64,000 bases of DNA from Coneutiohabitans sp964457925 (GTDB lineage Bacteria > Zhuqueibacterota > Zhuqueibacteria > Zhuqueibacterales > Zhuqueibacteraceae). Every line of letters starts with the position of its first letter. Positions within the stretch are counted from its first letter, which is position 1. The notes below the pieces were generated by a model. It searched no databases and was not told where the DNA came from. It saw only the letters and a program-made list of their open reading frames with translations. This document shows positions 49,601-58,044 of this stretch, one piece after another. The position numbers and the translations under genes were made by a program. The stretch covers positions 186,001 through 250,000 of the forward strand of contig CAYWGH010000004.1 in assembly GCA_964457925.1 (NCBI GenBank), written 5' to 3'.

Positions 49601-49924
49601 ATCCAAGTAACCGCCTGCGGTTGCCTGAATACCCCACGTTGCTCCCGCTTGCCATCTTTCCTGACCGCCCTCAAAATCATCCGAGAAGATGACTTCCTGA
49701 GCAGCAGCAGTTTGGGAAGATTTTGATTTTGGGGAAAGCGCCGAGACTGCCGCATCATCCGTTTTCAAGGGTGTCATCTGAAAACGCGCTTTATCCTTTT
49801 GGGACATGAGCTTGATGGTTTTGGCGTTGGCTTTGAGATCCTTCTTGTTGGCATCATGCGCTGCCAGAAGTCCCAAGCCGCAGATAAAAACCGTCAACAG
49901 CACAACTAGAAATTTTCGTTGCAT
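46676..49924 (-). CDS. Large T9SS-type exoprotein with fibronectin III domain (paralogue B)
   Basis: The 1082-residue protein starts at ATG 49924 behind GGGAGG (spacing 6-7); two extra residues read from a TTG are dropped. It has a signal peptide (MQRKFLVVLLTVFICGLGLL). Two MAM/jelly-roll-like segments follow ('IFSDDFEGGQERWQAGATWG', 'SRQYLTTPEIDLTNVSAPI', 'VIKLRFSENGDFGFVQADAI'), as does a CARDB-like region ('TFTLNVNNTGTNPQSNVQW'). A fibronectin III module ('SYVYAVTAKDYADNVSVFSN') precedes the sorting tail from 'YGLGNNYPNPFNPQTSITF' to KKMVLMK. Segment order and several motifs match the adjacent 1031-residue protein. No enzyme motif is seen. Expression could be regulated through the long upstream region, where on the minus strand CTTGCGG and CCGCAAG could close a stem-loop of about 60 nt. 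Confidence 0.9.
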   Translation of the reverse strand: MQRKFLVVLLTVFICGLGLLAAHDANKKDLKANAKTIKLMSQKDKARFQMTPLKTDDAAVSALSPKSKSSQTAAAQEVIFSDDFEGGQERWQAGATWGIQATAGGYLDEDKSDWELSTSNSHSATTSWHETGATPSSTDMLMSPAFTLPTTVEGGAPLARLTLDFWLDWDAVSSANQIYVYLGKDEALWAFDTSDPGAGTSSWSIHNPGTPPYDVFSRQYLTTPEIDLTNVSAPISLSFLYKSISEPEFDYNKVDVFTADDDFLSYTSVASFDGPDGSAGGGTATWTTHTVSLDAYAGKVIKLRFSENGDFGFVQADAIFALDNITVTGPGGVIFSDDGGESGSSSMTAEGFAPGTQVAAYVGAANPTPNWVNVVVPGNVLLTGASGTLSPGDNVRLGFVFAYDPAGTGAAHVTGRGLFIDDFRLVGQTIQDDVAAVNVGIPFPAKVGDALTFTLNVNNTGTNPQSNVQWQGTIFNNATGAQVASVVGRGTTTIPPGGSEAIASVNTWTPTTPGVYRIRAFTRLANDEDRSNDTTAVATDDPNGFGDARYSPFVVHDGNVLFSSALWNAPAAATPAQLVARGFQVNTSRSEPGVVTWQTTASALVPFVNLGVNYTGAYVQFDSLGRPQDEDLIIPNLNFSGVASTAWLTFKALGVGGFGYTRFSVSVSNNGGASWNDIPGSERLRGVDPETGQNYGGPAFFTANIRPAVFNITPWAAGYSNVWIRFRYQGINDADWTIWNVAVSGKGVQAATLSGVNDIPGDQGKQVRVSWTRSPNDGGIAGVPITHYGVWRKIAGTTGMPVGGDVTVVENRLAMISADVKTLKPGARFYDVSAATAWDFIATVLAHSDPDYNYVAPTLADGVETCFMVSAHTANPAVFANSNEACGTSTDDLPPNAPGLSGAFEGGVVNLSWTQPDNEEPASYSVYRRLSNEPAFGEAIATVTDLQYQDNTVQANTSYVYAVTAKDYADNVSVFSNEVPIVTTGVADRPVSALPTEYGLGNNYPNPFNPQTSITFALPEHGRVVITILNSLGQEIEKLVDGNMPAGFHTVVWDAKKHTSGVYFYRLTVNNFTQMKKMVLMK

Positions 49925-51018
49925 GAGCAACCTCCCTTAGCGATTAAAGGTTTGAACGGTTTTGAAGATGAGAATTGGTAAAAATTAACTCATAAAATCT
50001 ACCGCTTGCCTCCTTTCTATTTGTTGAATTTTCTCGTCTGTTCAATAATTAAAATTTTCCATTCGCCTGTCTTGCGGTGACGAAACAAACGGATTGCTGT
50101 TTTGCCTCGGCTTGGACGGCGCCACAAGCCGCAAGGTTAAACAAAAATGACGTCTTAAAAATTGTGTAAAGAAACGAAACGAGGTATTTTATTGGCGGCT
50201 GAAAACTAAGGCAAAAAGAAAAAATGAAAGTTCGCGTACAGTGAAGCTTAGGTATAGGAGGGCTTTGCCGCCGTTCTCGGCGGCGAAAAACAACTCTGGG
50301 AGTAAAACAGTCGTTGTGCGGCTCGGTAAAAGCAATCACGCTACTAACCCTCATCCTCCGTCCCGGCGCATAAGCGGGATGGTTCGATATCGTGAATTCG
50401 TACGACTGTCAATGGTGTCGGTGCGCGCGTTCAAAAATTAACGGGCAAATATGAAGAAACGATTTGAGAATGTCAAGCCGATTCTTGCCCAATCACTTGC
50501 ATTCCGAGTTTTTTTTTCTATATTTGACGCTTGTTTGAATTCGCTTGCATGGGCAATTAGCTTTTCGGGCTTTGAATACAATTCTAACTTTTCTTCAGCA
50601 GATGGAAACAACCCAGCGCATGAAAAACTCTTTGTCAGTTGGATTGTCTCTATCCCCTGGAAAATCTTTTTGCCGCCCGAAGGTCCACGTTTTCAGCTTG
50701 TCTGAAGAACTTGTTTAGTCTCTTTGAAGTTGAATCGTTGCTAAAAAGCAAGAATTTTCCAACCACCAGGGCGCGGAGACATCCAGCAAAAAAGCTTAGC
50801 GCCTTTGTGACTTCGTGGCAAAATTTGGTTCCGGCTCGTCCGGCTTAGGCGTCTGCCGTGAAAAATTCACCCATTCCTCCTGTCATCCCGCCCTTGCGGG
50901 TGCTTGTGAAAATGACCTCGTGGTGCAGGCCTCACAAGATCCCTCGAAACGACAAATAGTCCTGTTTGCCGTCGCCGAGTTACAAGAATCATTTGCAACC
51001 ACCATCTTCAAAACAATT
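49925..51018. other. Long intergenic region between divergent genes
   Basis: About 1.1 kb separates the exoprotein gene (minus) from uvrA (plus). On the minus strand, about 50060-50140, CTTGCGG...CCGCAAG can close a stem containing GCTTG/CAAGC. At about 50360-50385 a small CCGTCCCG/CGGGATGG inverted repeat is seen. At 50762-50820 lies a repeat of the ACCAC...GTGGC type. Open frames of 60-85 codons here have no family character, and the uvrA-frame extension upstream of 51019 is not protein-like. I see no gene. Confidence 0.5.
50762..50820. repeat. Imperfect inverted repeat of the ACCAC...CTTCGTGGC type
   Basis: The left arm ACCACCAGGGCGCGGAGACA and right arm GCGCCTTTGTGACTTCGTGGC are imperfectly complementary. 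The sequence is the third copy in the window of the family at 37853-37908 and 39329-39402. Confidence 0.65.
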
Positions 51019-54000
51019 ATGGCTGAAAAAGAGTTTATCATCGTCAAGGGAGCGCGGGAGCACAACCTCAAAAATATTGAAGTCACCATTCCCCGCAATC
51101 AAATCGTCGTGATCACCGGCCTGTCCGGCTCGGGCAAATCTTCTCTGGCGTTTGACACGATTTACGCCGAGGGTCAGCGCCGCTATGTCGAATCGCTCTC
51201 CGCTTACGCCCGCCAATTTCTGGGGTTGATGGAAAAGCCCGATCTCGATTATATTGAAGGCCTCTCGCCCGCGATTTCCATCGAGCAAAAAACCAGCAGC
51301 CGCAATCCGCGCTCAACCGTGGGCACGGTGACGGAGATTTACGATTATCTGCGCTTGCTGTTTGCGCGCATCGGCGTGCCGCATTGCTACAATTGCGGCA
51401 AGCCCATCGAACGCCAAACCGTCCAGCAGATGGTTGACGCCATTCTGGCGCTGCCGAGCGGCGCAAAGTTCCAGGTGTTGGCGCCGGTGGTGCGCGGCCG
51501 CAAAGGCGAATATCGCGAGATTTTCGACACCGCGCGGCGCGACGGCTACGTGCGCGTTCGGGTTGACGGCGAGGTGAAAGATTTGGCCGGCGATCTCAAA
51601 CTTGATAAGAATAAAAAGCACAACATCGAAATCGTTGTCGATCGTCTCGTCAACGAAAGCGGCATCAAAACGCGCTTGACGGATTCGCTCGAAACCGCGC
51701 TGCATCTCGCCAACGGCCTGGTGCTGATCGATGTCGTGGGGCAAAAAGAAATCCTATTCTCCGAACATTTTGCCTGCGCCGAATGCGGCATCTCGATCGA
51801 AGAATTGGCGCCGCGTTTGTTCTCGTTCAACTCGCCGTACGGCGCCTGCCCGGTCTGCAACGGTTTGGGCACGACGATGGAAGTCGATCCCGAGATGGTG
51901 GTGCCCAATCCCAAGCTCTCGATTCGCGGCGGCGCGCTGGAAGTTTGGGGGGATAATCAGGAAGGCTGGTATTGGGAACAGTTGCGCGCGGTGAGCAAGG
52001 CCTTTGATTTCTCGCTCGACACGCCGTGGGAACAGCTCAAGAAAGCGCAACAGCGCGTGGTGCTGTACGGCTCGGGCGACCGCGAATTGAAATTCAATTA
52101 TGCCAGCGGTAACGGCCGCATGCAGGCGCAATTCACCGGCAAGTTCGAGGGCATCATCCCGAATTTGCAGCGCCGCTACGTGCAAACGGATTCGCAATAC
52201 ATTCGCGCGTGGATCGAGGGCTTCATGAACAAGAAGGCCTGTCCCGGCTGCAACGGCGCGCGCCTGCGCCCGGAGGCGCTGGCGGTAAAAATCCGGCAAC
52301 ACAGCATTTTCGAAGTCACGCGCATGACCGTGAGGGCCGCGAATGAATTCTTTCGCAATTTGAATTTGAACGCGCGCGAGCAGAAGATTGCGCACCAGAT
52401 CATGAAAGAAGTGCGCGAACGCCTGGGCTTTCTCGTCAATGTTGGCCTCGAATATCTCACGTTACATCGCGACGCCGGCACGCTTTCCGGCGGCGAGGCG
52501 CAGCGCATTCGCCTGGCCACGCAAATCGGCTCGCAACTCGTGGGCGTGTTGTACATTCTCGACGAGCCTTCCATCGGCCTGCATCAGCGCGACAATCGCA
52601 AGCTCATCGACACGTTGGTGCATTTGCGCAATCTCGGCAACACCGTGATCGTGGTCGAGCATGATCATGAAACCATCGAGTCTGCCGATTGGGTGATTGA
52701 TTTAGGCCCGGGCGCGGGTAAAGACGGCGGGCATGTGGTGGCCGCGGGAACGCCCGCAGAGATTGCCCAAAGCACGAAATCACTTACCGGCGATTATCTG
52801 GCCGGGCGCAAATACATCGCGATTCCGATGAAACGGCGCCCCGGCAACGGCACATTTCTCGAATTGAACGGCGCGCAAGGCAACAATCTCAAGAATGTCG
52901 ACGCGAAATTTCCGCTGGGCATGCTCACCTGCATCACCGGCGTTTCCGGCTCGGGCAAATCGACATTGATTAATGAGACGCTGTTTCGCGTGCTGAGCCG
53001 TGAATTGAATCAAGCCAAGCAACAGCCGCTGCCGTTCCGCAGTATTCGCGGCTTGCAGCATCTCGACAAAGTCATCGACATCGATCAGTCGCCCATCGGC
53101 CGCACGCCGCGCAGCAATCCGGCAACGTACACCGGCTTGTTCACCGAGATTCGCGATTTATTCACACAGACACAAGAGGCAAAAGTGCGCGGCTACAAGC
53201 CGGGGCGCTTCAGTTTTAATGTGAAAGGCGGGCGCTGCGAAAACTGCGAAGGCGACGGCATCATCAAAATCGAAATGCACTTTTTGCCGGACGTTTATGT
53301 CACCTGTGAAGCGTGCAAAGGCAAACGCTACAATCGCGAAACACTCGAAGTCAAATACAAAGGCAAATCCATTGCCGAAGTGCTGGACATGACAGTGGAA
53401 GAGGCGCTGGATTTCTTCCAGCATATTCCCACACTCAAACGGCGCTTGCAGACGTTGCATGACGTTGGCCTGGGCTACATACATCTTGGCCAGCAGGCCA
53501 CGACGCTTTCCGGCGGCGAGGCGCAGCGCGTGAAACTGGCAACCGAATTGTCGCGCGTCGCCACCGGACGCACGATCTACATTCTCGATGAGCCGACCAC
53601 CGGCTTGCATTTCGAAGACGTGAAAATGCTGTTGAGTGTATTGAATCGCCTGGTAGACATGGGGAACACGGTGATCGTCATCGAGCATAATCTTGATGTC
53701 ATCAAAACGGCGGATTACATCATCGATCTCGGTCCGGAAGGCGGGGATAACGGCGGCAGAATCGTTGCAGTCGGCACGCCTGAAGAAGTCGCGCAAAGCA
53801 AAGGCTCCTATACTGGCGAGTTTCTTGTTAAGATTCTGCGTGAAGGCAAACGTGAATTGCGGCCCGCGCTTGCGGCAGAAACCTACAGCAATGGCCGCCG
53901 CGCGTTTGCACGCAGGATTTCCGAGGAAGAGGTGAGCTGGAAAAAGAGCAGCCGCAAAAGGGCCAAAGTCGCTTTCGACGAAGATGAAGAAGAATCGGAC

Positions 54001-54039
54001 CAGGCTCGCCGCACGAAAGGAAAACCGTTAAAAAAGTAG
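51019..54039 (+). CDS. uvrA: UvrABC excinuclease subunit A
   Basis: UvrA recognises bulky DNA lesions and loads UvrB in nucleotide excision repair. The 1006-residue protein starts at MAEKEFIIVKGAREHNLKNI (ATG 51019). It has ABC module I with 'GLSGSGKSSLAFDTIYAEG', a zinc site 'CAECGISIEELAPRLFSFN' through 'GACPVC', and the signature 'TLSGGEAQRIRLATQIGSQL'. Module II has 'GVSGSGKSTLINETL', 'CENCEGDGIIKIEMHFLPD' with 'CEACKGKR', and 'TTLSGGEAQRVKLATELSR' with 'ILDEPTTGLHFEDV'. It is about 50-60 residues longer than usual because of a charged C-terminal tail (about 945-1006) rich in Lys, Arg, Glu and Asp. It stands alone. Confidence 0.97.
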   Translation: MAEKEFIIVKGAREHNLKNIEVTIPRNQIVVITGLSGSGKSSLAFDTIYAEGQRRYVESLSAYARQFLGLMEKPDLDYIEGLSPAISIEQKTSSRNPRSTVGTVTEIYDYLRLLFARIGVPHCYNCGKPIERQTVQQMVDAILALPSGAKFQVLAPVVRGRKGEYREIFDTARRDGYVRVRVDGEVKDLAGDLKLDKNKKHNIEIVVDRLVNESGIKTRLTDSLETALHLANGLVLIDVVGQKEILFSEHFACAECGISIEELAPRLFSFNSPYGACPVCNGLGTTMEVDPEMVVPNPKLSIRGGALEVWGDNQEGWYWEQLRAVSKAFDFSLDTPWEQLKKAQQRVVLYGSGDRELKFNYASGNGRMQAQFTGKFEGIIPNLQRRYVQTDSQYIRAWIEGFMNKKACPGCNGARLRPEALAVKIRQHSIFEVTRMTVRAANEFFRNLNLNAREQKIAHQIMKEVRERLGFLVNVGLEYLTLHRDAGTLSGGEAQRIRLATQIGSQLVGVLYILDEPSIGLHQRDNRKLIDTLVHLRNLGNTVIVVEHDHETIESADWVIDLGPGAGKDGGHVVAAGTPAEIAQSTKSLTGDYLAGRKYIAIPMKRRPGNGTFLELNGAQGNNLKNVDAKFPLGMLTCITGVSGSGKSTLINETLFRVLSRELNQAKQQPLPFRSIRGLQHLDKVIDIDQSPIGRTPRSNPATYTGLFTEIRDLFTQTQEAKVRGYKPGRFSFNVKGGRCENCEGDGIIKIEMHFLPDVYVTCEACKGKRYNRETLEVKYKGKSIAEVLDMTVEEALDFFQHIPTLKRRLQTLHDVGLGYIHLGQQATTLSGGEAQRVKLATELSRVATGRTIYILDEPTTGLHFEDVKMLLSVLNRLVDMGNTVIVIEHNLDVIKTADYIIDLGPEGGDNGGRIVAVGTPEEVAQSKGSYTGEFLVKILREGKRELRPALAAETYSNGRRAFARRISEEEVSWKKSSRKRAKVAFDEDEEESDQARRTKGKPLKK

Positions 54040-54179
54040 CTCCCGCAACATCACTAGCATGGAGGCCCGATAGCGAGACATTTCCGCACACGAGGGCTGG
54101 CGCGCAACGTCGATCAAAGCCCGGGCATCCTGCCAACTTGAGGCCTTCTTTTAAAATTTACAAGTCGAGGAAACTAGCT

Positions 54180-55298
54180 ATGACAGAAAATGAGGCGCTG
54201 CATCAGCAAACGCTGTTACTGTTGCAAGCCAACCAGGCTCGCACAGCCGCCCAGCAGGTGTTGCTCGGACTTGACGGGTTCGTGGACGAAATCGTTCGTA
54301 TTGTCGATAAACGTGAAGCGCGCGATCGCTACACTGTTGTTCCAAGCATTGCGGCTTTCGCCGAACGCATTGCCGACGCTGCCGGCAAAAGCACGAATTT
54401 GGAGTTGATCGTGCAAAAAATGAAGCTGGGCGGCAATGGTCCGATCATGGCCAATGCGCTGGCGGCATTCGGCATGAAGGTGAAATATATCGGGAATCTG
54501 GGTTATCCCGCCATTCATCCGGTTTTTCAGGAACTGGCGCAACGCGCGCAGGTGTTCTCGATCGCCGATCCCGGCCATACCGATGCCATTGAATTCGAAG
54601 ATGGCAAACTCTTGCTCGGCAAGATCGAGACGCTCAACGACATTACTTGGGAAAATTTAGTGCAGCGCGTCGGCCTGGAAAAGTTGCAGAAGTTCGTCAA
54701 TGAATCTCACCTTTTCGGGCTGTTGAATTGGACCATGATTCCTCATTTGTCCGAAATTTGGCAGCATATCCTGCGCGATATTTGCCCGCAGTTGCAATCC
54801 CGGCCGCTGGTCTTTTTTGATTTGGCGGATCCGGAAAAGCGATTGGCTGAGGATATTTTTTCAGCGCTGCAGTTGATCTCGCAATTTCAGCGGTATTTTG
54901 ATGTTATTCTCGGCGTGAATGAAAAGGAAAGCTATGAGCTTGCTGAGGTGCTGGGCATTCACGTGAAATATCAAACCCGCGAAACGATTGAAAAAATCGC
55001 TGTTGAGATGCGCGCGAAATTGGCGATTGGCACTGTCGTTGTGCATCCGCGCGAGTATGCCGTTGCCGCGAATGAAAAGGAAGTGGCGTTGGTCGCCGGC
55101 CCGTTTACGCCGAAGCCTCTGATTTCCACCGGCGGCGGTGATCATTTTAATGCCGGTTTCTGCTTGGGCGCCTTGTTAAATTTGCCCCTGTCCTCATGTT
55201 TATTGACAGGTGTTTCGACCTCAGGCCATTATGTGCGCACCGCCCAAAGTCCAAGCGTCGATCAGCTTGTGGATTTCATCGGCAATTGGCCGATGTAA
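54180..55298 (+). CDS. PfkB-family carbohydrate kinase-like protein
   Basis: The 372-residue protein of the ribokinase/PfkB fold starts at ATG 54180 behind GAGGAAAC. Seen are 'VLLGLDGFVDEIVRIVDKRE', the sugar-site 'KMKLGGNGPIMANALAAFGM', 'FGLLNWTMIPHLSEIW', 'DVILGVNEKESYEL' and the catalytic 'STGGGDHFNAGFCLGALL', where the Asp of GGGDHFNAG is the general base and the glycines form the anion hole. The substrate is unknown. The 'LDGFVDEIVR' N-terminus is unusual for typical ribokinases and points to a distinct subfamily. It lies 180 bp upstream of the GARS-like ATP-grasp gene on the same strand; the gap holds a tandem repeat. Confidence 0.85.
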   Translation: MTENEALHQQTLLLLQANQARTAAQQVLLGLDGFVDEIVRIVDKREARDRYTVVPSIAAFAERIADAAGKSTNLELIVQKMKLGGNGPIMANALAAFGMKVKYIGNLGYPAIHPVFQELAQRAQVFSIADPGHTDAIEFEDGKLLLGKIETLNDITWENLVQRVGLEKLQKFVNESHLFGLLNWTMIPHLSEIWQHILRDICPQLQSRPLVFFDLADPEKRLAEDIFSALQLISQFQRYFDVILGVNEKESYELAEVLGIHVKYQTRETIEKIAVEMRAKLAIGTVVVHPREYAVAANEKEVALVAGPFTPKPLISTGGGDHFNAGFCLGALLNLPLSSCLLTGVSTSGHYVRTAQSPSVDQLVDFIGNWPM

Positions 55299-55342
55299 AA
55301 ATCTGTCAAGGCTTGCCCTTGACTTCTGGAAGCGAATATCCG

Positions 55343-55471
55343 AGCACAATGGTCAAGCCCTCGCCGAACGAATTCGAGTAAAACAGCAAGCGATGGCCAG
55401 GCCATTGCTGAGCTGCCAAAATCCAAAAACAAGCAACGGCCAAGCCGTCGCGGAACTTTTCGATCAAAAAC
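55343..55471 (+). repeat. Three imperfect tandem units of about 42 bp
   Basis: Units begin near 55343, 55386 and 55431 and share a pattern like GCAAnGGCCAAGCCnTCGC, then GnnCTnnTCGA, then AAAAACA. Units 1 and 3 could encode NGQALAE/NGQAVAE-type peptides in one frame. Unit 2 contains an inverted pair GATGGCC/GGCCATT. The last unit ends 7 bp before the ATG of the next gene. Confidence 0.6.
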
Positions 55472-55478
55472 ATAAACA

Positions 55479-56738
55479 ATGCCCGCTTCCCCGCACGTTC
55501 TGTTACTCGGCGTGGGCGCTTTCGCCCACGCTGTCATGCGCATTTTACGCGAAAACGGTGCGCGCGTGAGCTGCTATTTGACACGCAGCTACGGTCATTA
55601 TGGCCCCTCCCTCGAAGGTGAAGTCTATCCGGCCTCCTATTTCCCAAGCCCGGTGCGTTTCGTGCGCGACAAGAAAGTCGATTTGTTGATTCCCATGTCC
55701 ATTGACTGGGTTTTGCAGCCGTGGTCGGAAGAATTGCTTTCGCTGAATCTGCCCATCTTTTCGCCCATCGGCGAAGCCATGCGCCTGGAGCGTGAGCGCG
55801 ACTGGGGCCGCCAATTATGCGAACAATATGGTATCGCCTTCCCGAAAGCTTATGTCGCGCGTAACCGCCTGGAAGCCGAGGCGGTTCTGAAAAATGATCC
55901 CCGGCCATACGTCATCAAGAATCCTCTCTGCTCGCCGACCAGCCCGATTCACACGATTGTTTGCGAAACTGTAGAAGACACGCGCCACTGGCTCGAACGC
56001 CTGGATTACGCCGAAGGCGTTTTTTTGCAGGAATACATGGGACGCGCAGAAGCCGGACACATTGCCGTGGTGAGCAACGGCGAGATTTATTCACTTGCAA
56101 CCAATCAAGAATACAAGCGCGCATTTGACGGCAACATGGGAATCGTCGCGGGCGCGCCGCTGGGCGGGTTGGTGGAAAAGGATCCGCAAGACAAATACGG
56201 GCTCGCGCGCGAGTTGCTGCATCCGCTTTTGCCGTGGTTGCGTGAAACCAAGTTTCATGGCCCGGTGCAGGTCACTGCCGCCAAACACGAAGGCCGCTGG
56301 CATGTGCTGGAATACAATGTGCGCATGGGCGTCACCTCGACGCAGATGATTTTGCGCCTGCTCAAAAATCCCTTTGAAGTGATTTATCAGACCGCGTGCG
56401 ATGAAAGAATTGAACCGCAATTTAAGGATGATCTGCAATTCGGTTGCAGTCTGACTCTTGCCGGATATGGCTATCCCTTCATCAGCATACAAGGCCCGCG
56501 TTTACCGGTGCGCTTGCTCGGCGAGCCAACTTGTGACATCTGGTGGAATGAAGTCGCGGAGGACGCCACCGGAGGGCTGGTGATGACCGGCCATCGCATC
56601 GCCGACATTGTTGCACTTTCGAGCTCGCTGGAGAACGCTATCGAGCTTGCGTATGAGAATATTCGCATGATCAAATGCCTGAGCAGTTATTATCGCACCG
56701 ATGTCGGCTTGAGTTTGTGGCCGCCCGGAAAGGAGTGA
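55479..56738 (+). CDS. GARS-like (PurD-like) ATP-grasp ligase
   Basis: The 419-residue protein has the order of phosphoribosylamine-glycine ligase (PurD): an N-terminal Rossmann-like 'HVLLLGVGAFAHAVMRILRE', a loop 'VDLLIPMSIDWVLQPW', then an ATP-grasp with 'RERDWGRQLCEQYGI', 'RPYVIKNPLCSPTSPI', 'VFLQEYMGRAEAGHIAV' and 'WHVLEYNVRMGVTSTQ'. A C-terminal 'SLTLAGYGYPFISIQG' resembles the end of GARS. Several residues differ from true PurD, such as the absent GGREHALA, so it is probably a paralogue acting on another amine or carboxylate; the substrate is unknown. It begins 7 bp after a tandem repeat and no ribosome binding site is visible. The next gene starts 5 bp after its stop. Confidence 0.8.
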   Translation: MPASPHVLLLGVGAFAHAVMRILRENGARVSCYLTRSYGHYGPSLEGEVYPASYFPSPVRFVRDKKVDLLIPMSIDWVLQPWSEELLSLNLPIFSPIGEAMRLERERDWGRQLCEQYGIAFPKAYVARNRLEAEAVLKNDPRPYVIKNPLCSPTSPIHTIVCETVEDTRHWLERLDYAEGVFLQEYMGRAEAGHIAVVSNGEIYSLATNQEYKRAFDGNMGIVAGAPLGGLVEKDPQDKYGLARELLHPLLPWLRETKFHGPVQVTAAKHEGRWHVLEYNVRMGVTSTQMILRLLKNPFEVIYQTACDERIEPQFKDDLQFGCSLTLAGYGYPFISIQGPRLPVRLLGEPTCDIWWNEVAEDATGGLVMTGHRIADIVALSSSLENAIELAYENIRMIKCLSSYYRTDVGLSLWPPGKE

Positions 56739-56743
56739 CATTC

Positions 56744-57955
56744 ATGTTTTATTTTGTTCGCAGAGTCCTGATTTTTGCGGGAATATTGTTGTACACGAAT
56801 TCCTCCCTGAGTCAAAACCTGGCTTCTCTTCATCTGCAATCCGAGGACATCTCGCCCTCGGGTTTGCCTCGTGTCGCGCGCTTCGGCGAGTCGGTTGTCT
56901 GGCGCGACGCCACAAGCCTGATTTGGCAGGATCAACAAGGCAGCAAACGCCTGGCGCTCACGGGCCAATTTCTGCAACACACCATCAGCGCCAACGGCGA
57001 GGTGATTGCCGCCATGGAAAAAATAGAAAAAGAGGGAGCCGCGCTGCGGCTGCAGTGGCATGATCGCTACGGCCGGCCGCTTGGCAGCAAAGTTCTCGCC
57101 TGGCAAGAAGATGATCCCTTGCCGCAAATTTGTCTCAGCGCGAACGGCTCTGCTTTGCTGTTGGCACAATCCACCTCGGCGCAGGTTATGTTTTTTGCTG
57201 CTGAAGGCCAAACGATCAAAGATAAAAAACTTTTTGGAGAGGTTGCCTACAGCAATGAAAGGCCTTTGTTCCTCGCCGCAAGCGGCCAATCTTTTTTTGT
57301 ATTGAGCCAGAACATTCCAACACCGGTGAGTGCGCCAACGCTTGTTCGCTTTAACGCCGCGGGCGAGGAGCAATGGCGGCGTGATTTGCCGCCGGGAACG
57401 CCAGGCGGCGTGGCGGCCGCGCCCAACGGCGACTGGATTCTCGCGGGCCGTTATCAAGTGACGAGTGACAATCGTGTGGAATCCTCCCTGCATTTATTTG
57501 ACGGCAGCGGCGCTTTGCGAGTAACCGTGCACGGCCTTTTTCGACAGGCCTGTTTTGCAGAGAATGGGCAGCGCTTGTTGTTGATGGATCGCCGCCAATT
57601 GCGGCTGCTCAACCTGCCGGACGCAAAACAATTGTGGCAATTTAATCTTTCCCGGCGCAATGAAATGTTTGCCGGTATTGCTTCGGATGCCAAAGGTGAA
57701 AATCATTTTGCGCTGGCTGCCGTGAGCACCTTTAAAAACGGGCGTTTTGTTTTTGAACAACCCCGCCTGATCAAATTCAATGGCAGCGGACGCCAGCAAT
57801 CGAGCACAGCCATCAAAACCAATTTGATCGAACCGGTCATCGCGCTCTCGTCGGACGGCAGGCGCGTCACTCTCGCCGCTGACCGCGTCATGCAAACCTA
57901 CCAAACCTCTACAGCAGCAAAGATTCAGGAAAAAGAAACACGGTCTGAATTCTAA
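56744..57955 (+). CDS. Exported beta-propeller-like protein of unknown function
   Basis: The 403-residue protein starts at ATG 56744 behind AAGGAG, 5 bp after the ATP-grasp stop, so the two are an operon. It has a signal peptide (MFYFVRRVLIFAGILLYTNS). The mature part has repeated segments of the PQQ/WD-like kind: 'ATSLIWQDQQGSKRLAL', 'PLPQICLSANGSALLLAQS', 'TLVRFNAAGEEQWRRDLP', 'GGVAAAPNGDWILAGRY', 'LHLFDGSGALRVTV' and 'LRLLNLPDAKQLWQFN'. This predicts a six- to eight-bladed propeller in the periplasm. There is no catalytic motif and no sorting tail. Confidence 0.7.
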   Translation: MFYFVRRVLIFAGILLYTNSSLSQNLASLHLQSEDISPSGLPRVARFGESVVWRDATSLIWQDQQGSKRLALTGQFLQHTISANGEVIAAMEKIEKEGAALRLQWHDRYGRPLGSKVLAWQEDDPLPQICLSANGSALLLAQSTSAQVMFFAAEGQTIKDKKLFGEVAYSNERPLFLAASGQSFFVLSQNIPTPVSAPTLVRFNAAGEEQWRRDLPPGTPGGVAAAPNGDWILAGRYQVTSDNRVESSLHLFDGSGALRVTVHGLFRQACFAENGQRLLLMDRRQLRLLNLPDAKQLWQFNLSRRNEMFAGIASDAKGENHFALAAVSTFKNGRFVFEQPRLIKFNGSGRQQSSTAIKTNLIEPVIALSSDGRRVTLAADRVMQTYQTSTAAKIQEKETRSEF

Positions 57956-58044
57956 AGATCACTGAAAAGTCAAAGCGCAAATTCATCGGCACACTTTCCC
58001 AAAATCCAATGCGCCAATCTCCAACACTCCGATCTGACAATGTC

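Noticed and set aside
50241..50848. Small open frames of 66-84 codons upstream of uvrA
   Set aside because: No family character, no ribosome binding sites, and part of the region is a palindromic repeat.
50815..51018. 68-residue N-terminal extension of UvrA
   Set aside because: UvrA homology begins at MAEKEFIIVKGAREHN; the upstream residues look like translated intergenic DNA.
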